A DNA stretch of 64,000 nucleotides. It comes from QAND01 sp003150225 (lineage in GTDB: Bacteria; Bacillota; Clostridia; Christensenellales; QAND01). Positions 42,372 to 51,073 of this stretch are shown piece after piece. Made by a program: the position numbers and the translations under genes. Location: NCBI RefSeq assembly GCF_044357945.1, contig NZ_CP076563.1:558001-622000 (forward strand), read 5' to 3'. The first letter of the stretch is position 1. Every line of letters starts with the position of its first letter. Below the pieces are notes generated by a model. The model saw only the letters and a list, made by a program, of their open reading frames with translations, made no database searches and was not told the DNA's origin.

Positions 42372-44543
42372 TCAAACCTTCTTTACCACAGCGAACTTGG
42401 TATCGATCTTTTTCACACCCGCTCCCGGAAAAGCGATCTCCAGCACCCCGTCCTTTTCGGTGATGACGGTGCCCTGCTTAAACAGGGGATGAACCACCTT
42501 ATCTCCCGGAGCGAAGCTCCCGGCGGGAGCTTTGGCCGCCGCCCGTTTTTGGAATACCTGGGGCCGGACCGGCACAGGCCGCCGGGGCTCCGGGGCGTCT
42601 TCCTCATACCAGCTATTCCTGTTTTGCCCAATTCCGCGGCGGATGATGCCCTCCTCCGGCAATTCTGCCAGAAAGCGGGAAGGCTCGTTAAAGACGGTAT
42701 TGTTGAACATATTCCGCGCCACGCAATAGGAGAGATACAGCCGTTCCATGGCCCGGGTAATGCCCACATAGCATAGCCGCCGCTCCTCCTCCACCTGGCT
42801 ATCGTCCACAAGGGAACGGGAATGGGGACAAAGCCCCTCCTCCATGCCGATCAAAAATACCACCGGAAACTCCAGGCCCTTGGCGCTGTGGAGGGTCATC
42901 AGGGTAACAGAACTATCGTAGCCGCCCTCCTCATCGGTGTCCATCACCAAGGCCAGTCCCTGCAAGAACTCCGCCAGATCCGCCTCGGGGTTGTTTTCAA
43001 AGTATTCCTTTGCCGCCTGGACAAACTCCTTGATATTCTCCGCCCGGGAGAGGGCCTCGTCGCTGCCGTCATCCAGGTATTGGGACAGCATCCCCGATTG
43101 GTCGATGGCATCCAGGATCAGCTCATAGGGCTCCCGCTTTTCAGTCAGAGAAAACAGGTTCTCCGCCAGATCCCGGAAGGAAAGCAGATTCTTTACCATC
43201 CGCTTCTGGGTAAAGTGCTGATCCGCCTCCCCGACGATCTCATAGGCCGGGACCCCGTACCGGTCCGCAGCCTCCTGAACCGCGGCGATGGCGGCGTCTC
43301 CGATGCCCCGCTTGGGTACATTGATGATGCTAAACAACGAGAGGTCGTCCCGGGGGTTCTGCAAAAACCGCAATAAGGAGACGATGTCCTTCACCTCCCG
43401 GCGGTCGTAAAACTTCATTCCCCCGTAAACCCGGTAATGGATGCCGCTGCGCATAAGGGCCTCCTCCACCGCCCGGCTCTGAGCATTGATCCGGTAGAGA
43501 ATAGCCATATCCTCATAGCGATACTCCGCCGCCAGGTTGTCGATCTCGTTCACCACGTAGTCGGCTTCGCCCTTTTCATTAGCGGCCCGGTATACCACGA
43601 TGGGATACCCCTCCCCTTTATCGGTAAAGAGATTCTTGCCCTTGCGCTGGAGGTTGTGAGAAATCACCGTGTTGGCGGCATTTAGAATGTTGCCGTAGGA
43701 GCGGTAGTTCTGCTCCAAGCGGATGGTCGCCGCCCCGGGGAAATCCTGCTCAAATTCCAGGATGTTGCGGATATCCGCCCCCCGCCAGCCGTAGATGCTC
43801 TGATCGTCGTCCCCCACCACGCAGATATTTCCGTGAACGGAGCACAGCAGCCGGATCAGCTTATACTGAGCCGGGTTGGTATCCTGGTACTCGTCCACCA
43901 TCACATAACGGAATTTGTTTCCGTAATATAGGCGCACATCCTCATGCTTCTCCAAAAGCTCGATGGTCTTTAGCAGCAGATTATCAAAGTCCATGGCGTT
44001 GGCGTCCCGCTGCTCCTTCTCATAGAGGGCGTAGACATCATAGGCCCGGCGCCGGACATAGTCCTCGGTCTCCCGGAAGAACTCCGCCGGTTTTTCATAA
44101 TGGTTCTTAGCCCGGCTGATGAAATCCAGCATGGTCTTGGGCGGAAAGTACTTTTCATCCATATCCAAGGCCCCTAGGCACCGTTTGATGAGCCGCAGGG
44201 AATCGCTGGTATCATAGATGGTAAAATCCCGGGTATACCCCAGCGCGTCCCCATGGCTTCGCAAAATCCGAACACACATGCCATGGAAGGTATGGATCCA
44301 CATGGATTCCGCCCCGGGCCCCACCGCCGCGTGAATGCGCTCCTTCATCTCCCGGGCCGCTTTATTGGTAAAGGTGATGCACAGGATGTTGCCAGGCCAC
44401 ACGTCAAGGCTGTCCACAATGTTGGCAGCCCGGGCGGTAAGGGTTTTGGTCTTGCCGCTGCCGGCTCCCGCCAATACAACAAGAGCGCCCTCTGTGCGCT
44501 CCGCCGCTTCTCTTTGTCTTGGGTTCAATTCATCAAGTATCAT
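42372..44543 (-). CDS. pcrA: ATP-dependent 3'-5' DNA helicase PcrA
   Basis: 723 residues, superfamily 1A: Q motif LNPRQREAAE, Walker A AGAGSGKTKT, DEYQDTN (II), QNYRS (III/IV), TLHSAKGLEFPVVFLIGMEEG (V), and the C-terminal Tudor-like domain (FAPGDKVVHPLFKQGTV). Repair and anti-recombination helicase; pcrA-ligA pairing is a Firmicute standard. Confidence 0.98.
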   Translation of the reverse strand: MILDELNPRQREAAERTEGALVVLAGAGSGKTKTLTARAANIVDSLDVWPGNILCITFTNKAAREMKERIHAAVGPGAESMWIHTFHGMCVRILRSHGDALGYTRDFTIYDTSDSLRLIKRCLGALDMDEKYFPPKTMLDFISRAKNHYEKPAEFFRETEDYVRRRAYDVYALYEKEQRDANAMDFDNLLLKTIELLEKHEDVRLYYGNKFRYVMVDEYQDTNPAQYKLIRLLCSVHGNICVVGDDDQSIYGWRGADIRNILEFEQDFPGAATIRLEQNYRSYGNILNAANTVISHNLQRKGKNLFTDKGEGYPIVVYRAANEKGEADYVVNEIDNLAAEYRYEDMAILYRINAQSRAVEEALMRSGIHYRVYGGMKFYDRREVKDIVSLLRFLQNPRDDLSLFSIINVPKRGIGDAAIAAVQEAADRYGVPAYEIVGEADQHFTQKRMVKNLLSFRDLAENLFSLTEKREPYELILDAIDQSGMLSQYLDDGSDEALSRAENIKEFVQAAKEYFENNPEADLAEFLQGLALVMDTDEEGGYDSSVTLMTLHSAKGLEFPVVFLIGMEEGLCPHSRSLVDDSQVEEERRLCYVGITRAMERLYLSYCVARNMFNNTVFNEPSRFLAELPEEGIIRRGIGQNRNSWYEEDAPEPRRPVPVRPQVFQKRAAAKAPAGSFAPGDKVVHPLFKQGTVITEKDGVLEIAFPGAGVKKIDTKFAVVKKV

Positions 44544-44565
44544 AGCATTCCTAATATACCATAAA

Positions 44566-44597
44566 AGCGCAGGGATTTATAGTTCCACTGCGCTTCT
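44566..44597 (-). terminator. Terminator after the YerC-like gene
   Basis: Stem AGAAGCGCAG/CTGCGCTTTT with a 15-nt loop, ending in TTTTAT on the minus strand. Confidence 0.65.
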
Positions 44598-44614
44598 ACA
44601 AAGAGAATTTCTCG

Positions 44615-44914
44615 CTATTTTTTCATACGGTTCAATGCGATGTCATAGCCCCCGGTGCCGTATACCACACAGCGGTTGACCCGGCTGATGGTAGCGGTGC
44701 TGGCGCCGGTTTGGCGGCTGATCTGCTGGTAGGTCACCTTCTCCCGCAAAAGCCTTGCCACCTCCAGCCGTTGGGCAATGGCCTGCAATTCGCTGATGGT
44801 GCAGATATCCTCAAAAAAACGGTAGCATTCATCCAGGCTCTCCATGCTCAAAATAGCCTCAAACAGCCTGTCCAGCTCCTCGGAACGGATTTTGCTCGTG
44901 GCGTCCATGATCAT
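44615..44914 (-). CDS. YerC/YecD-type TrpR-family regulator
   Basis: 99 residues. DNA-binding region ISELQAIAQRLEVARLLREKVTYQQISRQTGASTATISRVNRCV has the TrpR-type helix-turn-helix. YerC sits next to pcrA-ligA in Bacillus, as here. Start ATG at 44914 is 6 nt below AGAAGGG; earlier in-frame codons run upstream of it. Target unknown. Confidence 0.9.
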   Translation of the reverse strand: MIMDATSKIRSEELDRLFEAILSMESLDECYRFFEDICTISELQAIAQRLEVARLLREKVTYQQISRQTGASTATISRVNRCVVYGTGGYDIALNRMKK

Positions 44915-44974
44915 TCCCATCCCTTCTATGGTTATGATAGGAATTATACCACAAGCTATCATCATATTACAGCA

Positions 44975-45604
44975 CTAAACTGTAACTTCCTGATTTTTTT
45001 CCAAGGAACCGATGGATACCTCATAGGCGGTTTTTTCCACCACCGACCCATCGGGCAGCGTCTTTTCGTAGATGCGGCTCTGCATCCGGCCGGAGATGCT
45101 GATCATATCCCCCATACTCAGATTCTGGGCGTACCGGGCCAGACGTCCCCAGGCGATGCAGGGGATATAGTCACTCTTCCGGAAGGCTCGGTTGACCGCC
45201 AGCAAAATGTCGGCAATCTCCCGTCCAAAAGGGGTGGTGCGGTAGATGGGCGGCTTGCAAATGTGCCCCTTTAAAGCAATGAAGTTGAGAAACCCCTCCT
45301 GGGTATCCGCAAAGATGATGTCCTTGGCAAATACCGTAAGGATCAAACGGCTCGCTCCATCGATATACTGGTTATAGCTTCTGAGCTGGCCAATAATGGT
45401 AACGATGCTATCCACCTGGGGCATGTATCCCGATAGCAGCCGTTCGGATATGGTAATGGGCAACAGATCACAGGCATGGGAAAGACGAGGCACCCGCAAC
45501 CGAGTGGCATAAAAGCGCTCTCCATAGGTCACGTGGGATTCCTTCAGGGGCTCCGCTACCATTCCCCGAAGTTTTACGGTATTGTGAAAACCTCCCTGCT
45601 GCAC
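44975..45604 (-). CDS. Tandem OB-fold single-stranded-DNA-binding-like protein
   Basis: 209 residues, GTG start after GGAGGGGG. Two OB-like halves: residues 1-95 (NTVKLRGMVAEPLKESH...ERFYATRLRVPRL) and 100-205 (FIALKGHICKPPIYRTTPFGREIADILLAVNRAFRKSDYIPCIAWGRLAR), the latter close to SSB/PriB. No acidic SSB tail. It probably binds single-stranded DNA; the role beside yerC, pcrA and ligA would fit repair, by inference. Confidence 0.82.
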   Translation of the reverse strand: MQQGGFHNTVKLRGMVAEPLKESHVTYGERFYATRLRVPRLSHACDLLPITISERLLSGYMPQVDSIVTIIGQLRSYNQYIDGASRLILTVFAKDIIFADTQEGFLNFIALKGHICKPPIYRTTPFGREIADILLAVNRAFRKSDYIPCIAWGRLARYAQNLSMGDMISISGRMQSRIYEKTLPDGSVVEKTAYEVSIGSLEKNQEVTV

Positions 45605-45755
45605 GGAACCCCCTCCTTCTGCCCATAAATCAATACATATCGCTCTACCATGTTATGCAGGCAGACGGCCGATCATACCGGAAATCCCAGCAGCTTCTCC
45701 TTAGAGCCCCATTTGCCCGAAAGAAAAAAAGCTTCCGTTTGCAGCGCGTTCCCCG

Positions 45756-45776
45756 TATAATGGGAATGCACATTCC
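45756..45776 (+). promoter_or_regulatory. -10 box and palindrome before the first lipoprotein gene
   Basis: TATAAT (45756-45761) is followed by GGAATG-CA-CATTCC (45763-45776), a perfect 14-base palindrome. The -35 (TTCCGT) is poor, as is the matching TTCCCC of the second copy, so an activator or another sigma factor may be used. Confidence 0.45.
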
Positions 45777-45810
45777 AACTGCGTTGCACCATTCATTTAA
45801 GGAGGACGGT

Positions 45811-46185
45811 ATGATGAAAAAGGCCCTTAGAACCACCCTTGCCGTGCTGATGTGCGCGGCCCTGCTCCTTGCCCTGGTCGCCTGCGGCGGCGGTGCCCCC
45901 GCAAGCATGAAGGGTACCAGCTGGAGCGTTTCCAAGGTTTCCGCCAACGGCATGGAGATCGAAGGCGAGATGTTGGCCTCCATGGGATTTGAGATCACCA
46001 TCAATTTCACCAGCGACAGCGAATACACCATGGAAGCCCTGGGCGAATCCATTGACGGTACCTATACCCTTTCCGGCAATACCCTAACCCTGACGGTGGG
46101 CAGCGATTCTCAGGACTGCACCCTCTCCGGCAATTCCTTCACCATGGAGGAGGATGGCTCCAAGGTGGTTTTCACCAAGAAATAA
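45811..46185 (+). CDS. Small lipoprotein, copy 1
   Basis: 124 residues. Basic start MMKKALRTTLAVLMCAALLLALVACGGG is a signal peptide with lipobox LVAC. The mature part has KGTSWSVSKVSANGMEIEGEML, then beta-rich TYTLSGNTLTLTVG and FTMEEDGSKVVFTKK, looking like a small lipocalin/META-type beta fold. ATG follows AAGGAGG. Substrate or role unknown. The next gene is its paralogue. Confidence 0.85.
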   Translation: MMKKALRTTLAVLMCAALLLALVACGGGAPASMKGTSWSVSKVSANGMEIEGEMLASMGFEITINFTSDSEYTMEALGESIDGTYTLSGNTLTLTVGSDSQDCTLSGNSFTMEEDGSKVVFTKK

Positions 46186-46194
46186 GCATATCAA

Positions 46195-46222
46195 TAAAAA
46201 AAGCGCCTGCAGGCGCTTTTTT
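46195..46222 (+). terminator. Terminator after lipoprotein copy 1
   Basis: Perfect AAAAAAAGCGCCT/AGGCGCTTTTTTT hairpin. Confidence 0.9.
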
Positions 46223-46371
46223 TATTGATGCCGAAACTCCACGCCTTCCACCGGCGTTCTTCCCGCATTGGGTGAACGACAAATGAAAAAAAGGCTTCCC
46301 CTTCTGCCAGCTAGCGAGTATACTATATTTATTATTTGCTTGCGTAGCATGCTTTCAAGGAGGACGATACC

Positions 46372-46740
46372 ATGAAAAAGACCCTTAAAACCACCCTCGC
46401 GGTACTGATGTGTGCCGCCCTGCTGCTGGGCCTGTGCGCTTGCGGCGGTTCCGCGTCCAGCCTCAAAGGCACCAACTGGAGCGTTTCCAAGGTTTCCGCC
46501 AACGGCATGGAGATCCAGGGCGAAATGCTCGCCTCCATGGGGTTTGAGATGACCCTGGAGTTCACCAGCGACAGCGACTTCAAGATGGGCGCAATGGGTG
46601 AATATGTAGAGGGTACCTATACCCTTTCCGGCGGCACCGTTACCATGACGGTGGATGGAGAAGCGGTAGACGCCGCTCTTTCCGGCAATACCATCACCAT
46701 GGAGGAAGATGGCGCCAAAATCGTTTTTTCTAAGAAATAA
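46372..46740 (+). CDS. Small lipoprotein, copy 2
   Basis: 122 residues, signal peptide with lipobox LCAC. Long blocks are identical to copy 1 (NWSVSKVSANGMEI, GEMLASMGFE, GTYTLSG, EEDGAKIVFSKK). ATG follows AAGGAGG. Its own TATACT (46317-46322) and terminator suggest separate control of the two copies. Confidence 0.85.
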   Translation: MKKTLKTTLAVLMCAALLLGLCACGGSASSLKGTNWSVSKVSANGMEIQGEMLASMGFEMTLEFTSDSDFKMGAMGEYVEGTYTLSGGTVTMTVDGEAVDAALSGNTITMEEDGAKIVFSKK

Positions 46741-46754
46741 GCAGAGGCAGTCAA

Positions 46755-46787
46755 AAAGCCTGTGGCAAATAGCCACAGGCTTTTTTT
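46755..46787 (+). terminator. Terminator after lipoprotein copy 2
   Basis: Stem AAAAAGCCTGTGGC/GCCACAGGCTTTTT; shared with the convergent HAD gene that ends at 46786. Confidence 0.9.
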
Positions 46788-47490
46788 ATAGGTCTTCCCC
46801 CAGGATCAAATCCGCAAAGGCGTCAAGGGTTCTGATCTCGTAGGTGGGGCGGATGTCCGGATCCCCCGGCAGCCCCTTGGGATTATACCAGCAGGTATCC
46901 ACCCCGGCGTTCCGGCCTCCCAGGATATCGGCCGTGAGGGAATCCCCTAAAATGATTGCGTCCTCCCGCCGGACCCCCTCGCCCAGGAGCGCAAATACCT
47001 GGTCAAAGTACTCCGCCGTAGGCTTCTGGGATCCCAGCGCTTCGGAAACAAATAGATGCGGGATGTACTTTTTCAAAAAGGATCGCTCATAGCGGCTGGT
47101 CTGCACCCGCTCAACCCCGTTGGTAATCATGGCCAAGGTGCATTTCCCATAGAGCCGCTGGAGGAGTTCCTCCGCTCCCGGCTCGGAGAAGGTACACAGC
47201 GCAAGCTGATCGGCATAGGCTTCGTTCATCTCCCGTGGGGTCAGATGCTCCACCCCCAAATGCTGGGCCAACAGCCGGAACCGCTTATCCTGGAGCTGGG
47301 GCTTGGTCAATTCTCCCCGCTCAAACTCCTCCCATACCATGGTATTGATTTTATCGTAAACCTTCAGAATATCGGGTCCGCCTGGAAGCCCCAGGGCCTT
47401 AAGCATTTCGCTTAGAGCATGGTTCTGGGCCCGTTTGAAATCCATCAGCGTGCCGTCGTTGTCCAGCAGCACCAGGGAATATCTCGCCAT
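46786..47490 (-). CDS. HAD hydrolase, YjjG-type nucleotidase
   Basis: 234 residues. Motif I LLDNDGTLMDF (DxDxT), motif II ITNG, motif III lysine near LGSQKPTAEYFDQV, motif IV ILGDSLTADILGG. Layout matches YjjG, a (non-canonical) pyrimidine nucleoside 5'-monophosphatase of the house-cleaning type. ATG follows GGAGG. Confidence 0.9.
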   Translation of the reverse strand: MARYSLVLLDNDGTLMDFKRAQNHALSEMLKALGLPGGPDILKVYDKINTMVWEEFERGELTKPQLQDKRFRLLAQHLGVEHLTPREMNEAYADQLALCTFSEPGAEELLQRLYGKCTLAMITNGVERVQTSRYERSFLKKYIPHLFVSEALGSQKPTAEYFDQVFALLGEGVRREDAIILGDSLTADILGGRNAGVDTCWYNPKGLPGDPDIRPTYEIRTLDAFADLILGEDL

Positions 47491-47593
47491 ATTGCGCCTC
47501 CTTTATCTTTCTTTTATTTTGCATGACTTCCAGAAAAAACGCAACCCTGCACGGATGCTCCCCCTTAGGCATAGGATAGATGGGGTGATGACC

Positions 47594-48256
47594 ATGAAAC
47601 ACGTCCTGCCGCGGATTCGCAGCCGTAAACTAAGCTACCAGCCCAGCCGGGATGGCGTTCTCCTGTTGGACGGAGAGATTCGCTATCCCCGCATCGCCGC
47701 CGCGCAAGCGCCCAACGCCGGCAATCAGATGAGCGCCCGGTGCCATCTGGATGCGGTGGAATATCTATTGTTTCTCCAGTCTCAGGGTTACGACGCCGCA
47801 CAAACCGTTTGGAAACAAAAGGGCCCTCTGCCCCTCTCGGCCCGACAGGGCTTTTCCGTCACCTACCTGGGTCTGGAACGAATGAGCCTGGTATTCCAGC
47901 GGACGGAATCCTGGCAATCGGGGCCACAGCAACTTGGTCGAACCTTTTGCCTGCGCACCGGACGATTGCTGGCCCTTCACGACCTCTACGCCGGCCGGTA
48001 TGCCGACGCCATCTATGAATACATTCTGGATGAAATCCAGCGGGAGGAGTCCTCCTATTACGAAAATTATAAGGTGAACGCCCGAAAACACCTCCAGGAA
48101 GAAAACTACTTCTTAACGCCCCAGGGGGTCGCGCTATTCTATCCGCCCGATACCATCGCGCCGGAGGAAAAAGGCGTTTTGCACTTCACCATCCCCTATT
48201 CCCTGCTAGAGGAATACCAAATCCCCCGCCAAACGGAAGAGGAGCCAGCCCCATAG
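47594..48256 (+). CDS. DUF3298/RsiV-like protein without signal peptide
   Basis: 220 residues, MKHVLPRIRSRKLSYQPSRDG. The C-terminal half (LHDLYAGRYADAIYEYILDEIQ..., FLTPQGVALFYPPDTIAPEEKGVLHFTIPYSLLEEY) is the DUF3298 fold known from RsiV and PdaC; the N-terminal part matches DUF4163 in style. Unlike those proteins it has no membrane segment or export signal here. Start ATG at 47594 has GGGGTG 6 nt upstream. Confidence 0.75.
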   Translation: MKHVLPRIRSRKLSYQPSRDGVLLLDGEIRYPRIAAAQAPNAGNQMSARCHLDAVEYLLFLQSQGYDAAQTVWKQKGPLPLSARQGFSVTYLGLERMSLVFQRTESWQSGPQQLGRTFCLRTGRLLALHDLYAGRYADAIYEYILDEIQREESSYYENYKVNARKHLQEENYFLTPQGVALFYPPDTIAPEEKGVLHFTIPYSLLEEYQIPRQTEEEPAP

Positions 48257-48270
48257 CCGGCTCCTCTTTT
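48239..48270 (+). terminator. Terminator overlapping the DUF3298 stop codon
   Basis: Stem GAGGAGCC/GGCTCCTC with TTTTC; also faces the convergent MFS gene. Confidence 0.75.
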
Positions 48271-49485
48271 CTACTGTTCATCGGGCGAGGGAATGCCCAG
48301 TCGTTTTCCTAACACCAAGGTCCCCAGGTACACCGCGGTAGCAACCAAAATCAGAACCCCCATCAGCACATAGAAGGAACGGATGCCCACGGTATCCGCC
48401 ATCACGCCTCCCAAAAAATTTCCGCCGATGCCGCTCATGGCCATGATAGCGGCGTTGGCTGTCATAGCGGTGGCGGATAAATTCTTGGGCGCCAAGCTGT
48501 AAACATAGCGTACAATAGCAAAGAGATAGAATCCGTAGGCCACACCGCTGGTCAGCATCATAGTGATGAGCACCGTGCCGCTGTAAGCCGAAGCGTAAAT
48601 AAGCTGTTCGATGCCGTAATAGGCAAATACCGCAAGGGTGATGGTCCGAAGTTTCATCCTTCGGCAGAGGACCGCCGCCAGCAGCATGCCGGGCACCTCC
48701 ATAAACGCCCGGATGCCGGTAAAGGTGCCAATGACCGATGGATCCCCCATCACCTCGGTAAACAGGTAGGGTAGATAGGTACCGTTGGAATACTGGGGTA
48801 GGTAAGTAAAGAGGGCGCAAACAAAAAACGTCATGAGATAGTAATTATGAAACAGCTTCCCAAGTCCCAGTTTGTTTCGCTTCACCTCCCGCACAGCGTG
48901 CTCCATCAGAGGCGCCGTAGGCTGCGCGTCCCCCACCTTCCGGCAGATGAAATATACCGGGAGCGCGCAGATGGGTACCAGAAAAAACACCGACGCCGTT
49001 CCCAGGTTGGGCACCAGGAACAAGCCGGAGCAGACGGCCGCCACAGCGTAGCCTAGGGAACCGTACCGCCGGGCGGTGGCGTATTTCACCCGCCCGTCCG
49101 CATCCTGGATCTGCAACATCCAGCTATCCAGGATGGAAGCGGCGGAAAGCCGGAATGCAGAGCCCCCAACCATGACGATAACCGCCAGGGAGAGTCCCCC
49201 CAGCATCGTGCTTCCCGTCAAGGGAACCCACAGCCAAGCGGCGGCGGTAACAAACCAACAAAGGATAAAAACCCTACGGCTGGAACCGATCTTATCGGAT
49301 ATGATCCCAAAAACAGGCGGCGCGGCCATCCCCACAAAGGCGATGGCCGCCATAGCGCTTCCCACTGCCACGCCGCTCATGCCGGTTTCCCGGAGAAACT
49401 GGGATAAATAGGAATTAGAACAAAGGCTGGCCCAATAGAGAAATTCCAACAGGCACATGAAACGCTGACGAACCCGATAATCCAT
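48271..49485 (-). CDS. MFS permease 1 (nucleoside-symporter/LacY-like branch)
   Basis: 404 residues with 12 predicted membrane helices. It begins MDYRVRQRFMCLLEFLYWASLC and has the loop FGIISDKIGSSRRVF (motif A-like) and SWMLQIQDADGRVKYATARRYGSLGYA. That RKYGSLGYA block is shared by all three permeases of the region, which fit the MFS_1_like group. Substrate unknown. ATG at 49485 with GGGGGC upstream; earlier in-frame codons are not supported. Confidence 0.88.
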   Translation of the reverse strand: MDYRVRQRFMCLLEFLYWASLCSNSYLSQFLRETGMSGVAVGSAMAAIAFVGMAAPPVFGIISDKIGSSRRVFILCWFVTAAAWLWVPLTGSTMLGGLSLAVIVMVGGSAFRLSAASILDSWMLQIQDADGRVKYATARRYGSLGYAVAAVCSGLFLVPNLGTASVFFLVPICALPVYFICRKVGDAQPTAPLMEHAVREVKRNKLGLGKLFHNYYLMTFFVCALFTYLPQYSNGTYLPYLFTEVMGDPSVIGTFTGIRAFMEVPGMLLAAVLCRRMKLRTITLAVFAYYGIEQLIYASAYSGTVLITMMLTSGVAYGFYLFAIVRYVYSLAPKNLSATAMTANAAIMAMSGIGGNFLGGVMADTVGIRSFYVLMGVLILVATAVYLGTLVLGKRLGIPSPDEQ

Positions 49486-49598
49486 GATAGCCCCCATCGC
49501 AAAAAGGATAAGCGGACCCCCGCTAACACTGGCGCACAACGCCCATCTTACTAAAAGGGGACGGGCCTTGCAAGGGAAACTTGCCTGCGCGTCCAATA

Positions 49599-49625
49599 AA
49601 ACGGGCCCTCATAGAGGGCCCGTTT
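49599..49625 (-). terminator. Terminator between MFS permeases 2 and 1
   Basis: Perfect AAACGGGCCCTC/GAGGGCCCGTTT with ATTG-rich end on the minus strand; isolates permease 1. Confidence 0.85.
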
Positions 49626-49637
49626 CAGGATCGCGGC

Positions 49638-50837
49638 TTAAGCGGCAATCTGCTTTTTCTTTCCAAACAGGAGGAACAATACCATCATTCCTGCGGCAAA
49701 GGCCGTCATTGCGCCGATGATGGTATAGCACATCCGAATGCCCACCCCGGAGATCAGAGCGCCCACAAGAAGATGGCCCAGGATGCTGGATAGGTTCATC
49801 ACCGCTCCGTTCATGGTAACCACCGTGGCGTTCAGTCCTGGAGGCGCCATACTGTGGACATAGCTGATGGAATTGCTGAGCATGATGGCGTATACCATGC
49901 CGCTGATCATCAGGAGTCCGGTGAGGAGCCATACCCCGCCGATGAGGGCGCAGAGGATCTGCTCTATGGCGTAATAAGCAAAGCAAAGGGGCAGGACCAC
50001 CTTGGAGGAGTATCTCCGGCCGATGATGGGCACCAGCATAAAAGCGGGCACCTCCATCAAAGCGCGTAGGCCGATGACGATACCCATCATGCTGTTGTCC
50101 GCCCCCATGTCGGTGATCAAATAGGGCAGCATGGTATAGCTGCACATAAAGGGCATCCATACGATGATGGCGCAGGCAAAATAGGTCATGATGTAATACT
50201 TTTTAAAAACCCGGCCCACCTGGAGCTTCTGCTTGGGCTCATCGCGCTTGGGCGCAGCGGCAGGAGCGGCCGTCGCCTCGGTCTGGCCAATCCGACGGCA
50301 CAAAAGCAGCACGGGAATGGCGCAGATGGGCAGAAAATAGAAGATGTACTGGGGCGCGATCCAGGCCACCACTAAAGAGGATATCAGAGAAAAGAAGGCA
50401 TATCCTAGGGAACCGTACTTCCGGGCATGGGCATAAACAATGCGCGGCTCCGCTTCCTGGACCTCCATCAGCCAGCTGTCCATCAAAGACCCCACCGGCA
50501 GGCGGCTCCAAGCGTCTACAAACAGGAGAAACACCATCAGGGGAATCCCCGCGATTTTGATGGAAGCCGAGATGGGAATGATGAGCCAAAAGATGGCGGT
50601 GATGGTAAAGGCCACGGTAAAGGTCTTGCGCACCGACCCAATCTTATCGGCGATCATCCCCGCGATGGGAGGCGCGATCATGCCGATGCAGGCCAAGGCG
50701 CTCTGGATGCTGCCCACCGTAACGCTGTCCATTCCGCTGTTCTTGAGGATCATGGCGATGTAGCTGCTCCCGATCATGGACCCCATGTAAAGGAATTCAA
50801 CCAGGTTCAGCCTGCGCTGTGTAACTTTGTACTCCAC
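49638..50837 (-). CDS. MFS permease 2
   Basis: 399 residues, 12 membrane helices. (M)EYKVTQRRLNLVEFLYMGSMIG, AGMIADKIGSVRKTF, DSWLMEVQEAEPRIVYAHARKYGSLGYAFFS. GTG at 50837 follows AGGGAG. Close paralogue of its neighbours, about 400 bp apart; each has a terminator, so the copies seem separately expressed. Confidence 0.88.
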   Translation of the reverse strand: MEYKVTQRRLNLVEFLYMGSMIGSSYIAMILKNSGMDSVTVGSIQSALACIGMIAPPIAGMIADKIGSVRKTFTVAFTITAIFWLIIPISASIKIAGIPLMVFLLFVDAWSRLPVGSLMDSWLMEVQEAEPRIVYAHARKYGSLGYAFFSLISSLVVAWIAPQYIFYFLPICAIPVLLLCRRIGQTEATAAPAAAPKRDEPKQKLQVGRVFKKYYIMTYFACAIIVWMPFMCSYTMLPYLITDMGADNSMMGIVIGLRALMEVPAFMLVPIIGRRYSSKVVLPLCFAYYAIEQILCALIGGVWLLTGLLMISGMVYAIMLSNSISYVHSMAPPGLNATVVTMNGAVMNLSSILGHLLVGALISGVGIRMCYTIIGAMTAFAAGMMVLFLLFGKKKQIAA

Positions 50838-50932
50838 GGAATCAACTCCCTGTAAAAAATAAGTATGGAAAGGCAGCCAAACGGCTCCTTCGTCATCTGC
50901 GGACACAAAACACAGTAAACCGGCGAAACCAC

Positions 50933-50953
50933 AAAAAAGCGGCGCTGCCGCTC
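50933..50953 (-). terminator. Terminator after the methyltransferase gene
   Basis: AGCGGC/GCCGCT stem with T6 on the minus strand. Confidence 0.75.
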
Positions 50954-51073
50954 TCTCTACAAATCCCCTCCCAATTTCATCACGATTAACACTCTATCCC
51001 ATTACGGCGGCAAAGTAAATACATCATTTGACGTTTTTTCACGGCATTTCTTTGTTTGAAAGACGGCTAAAGC

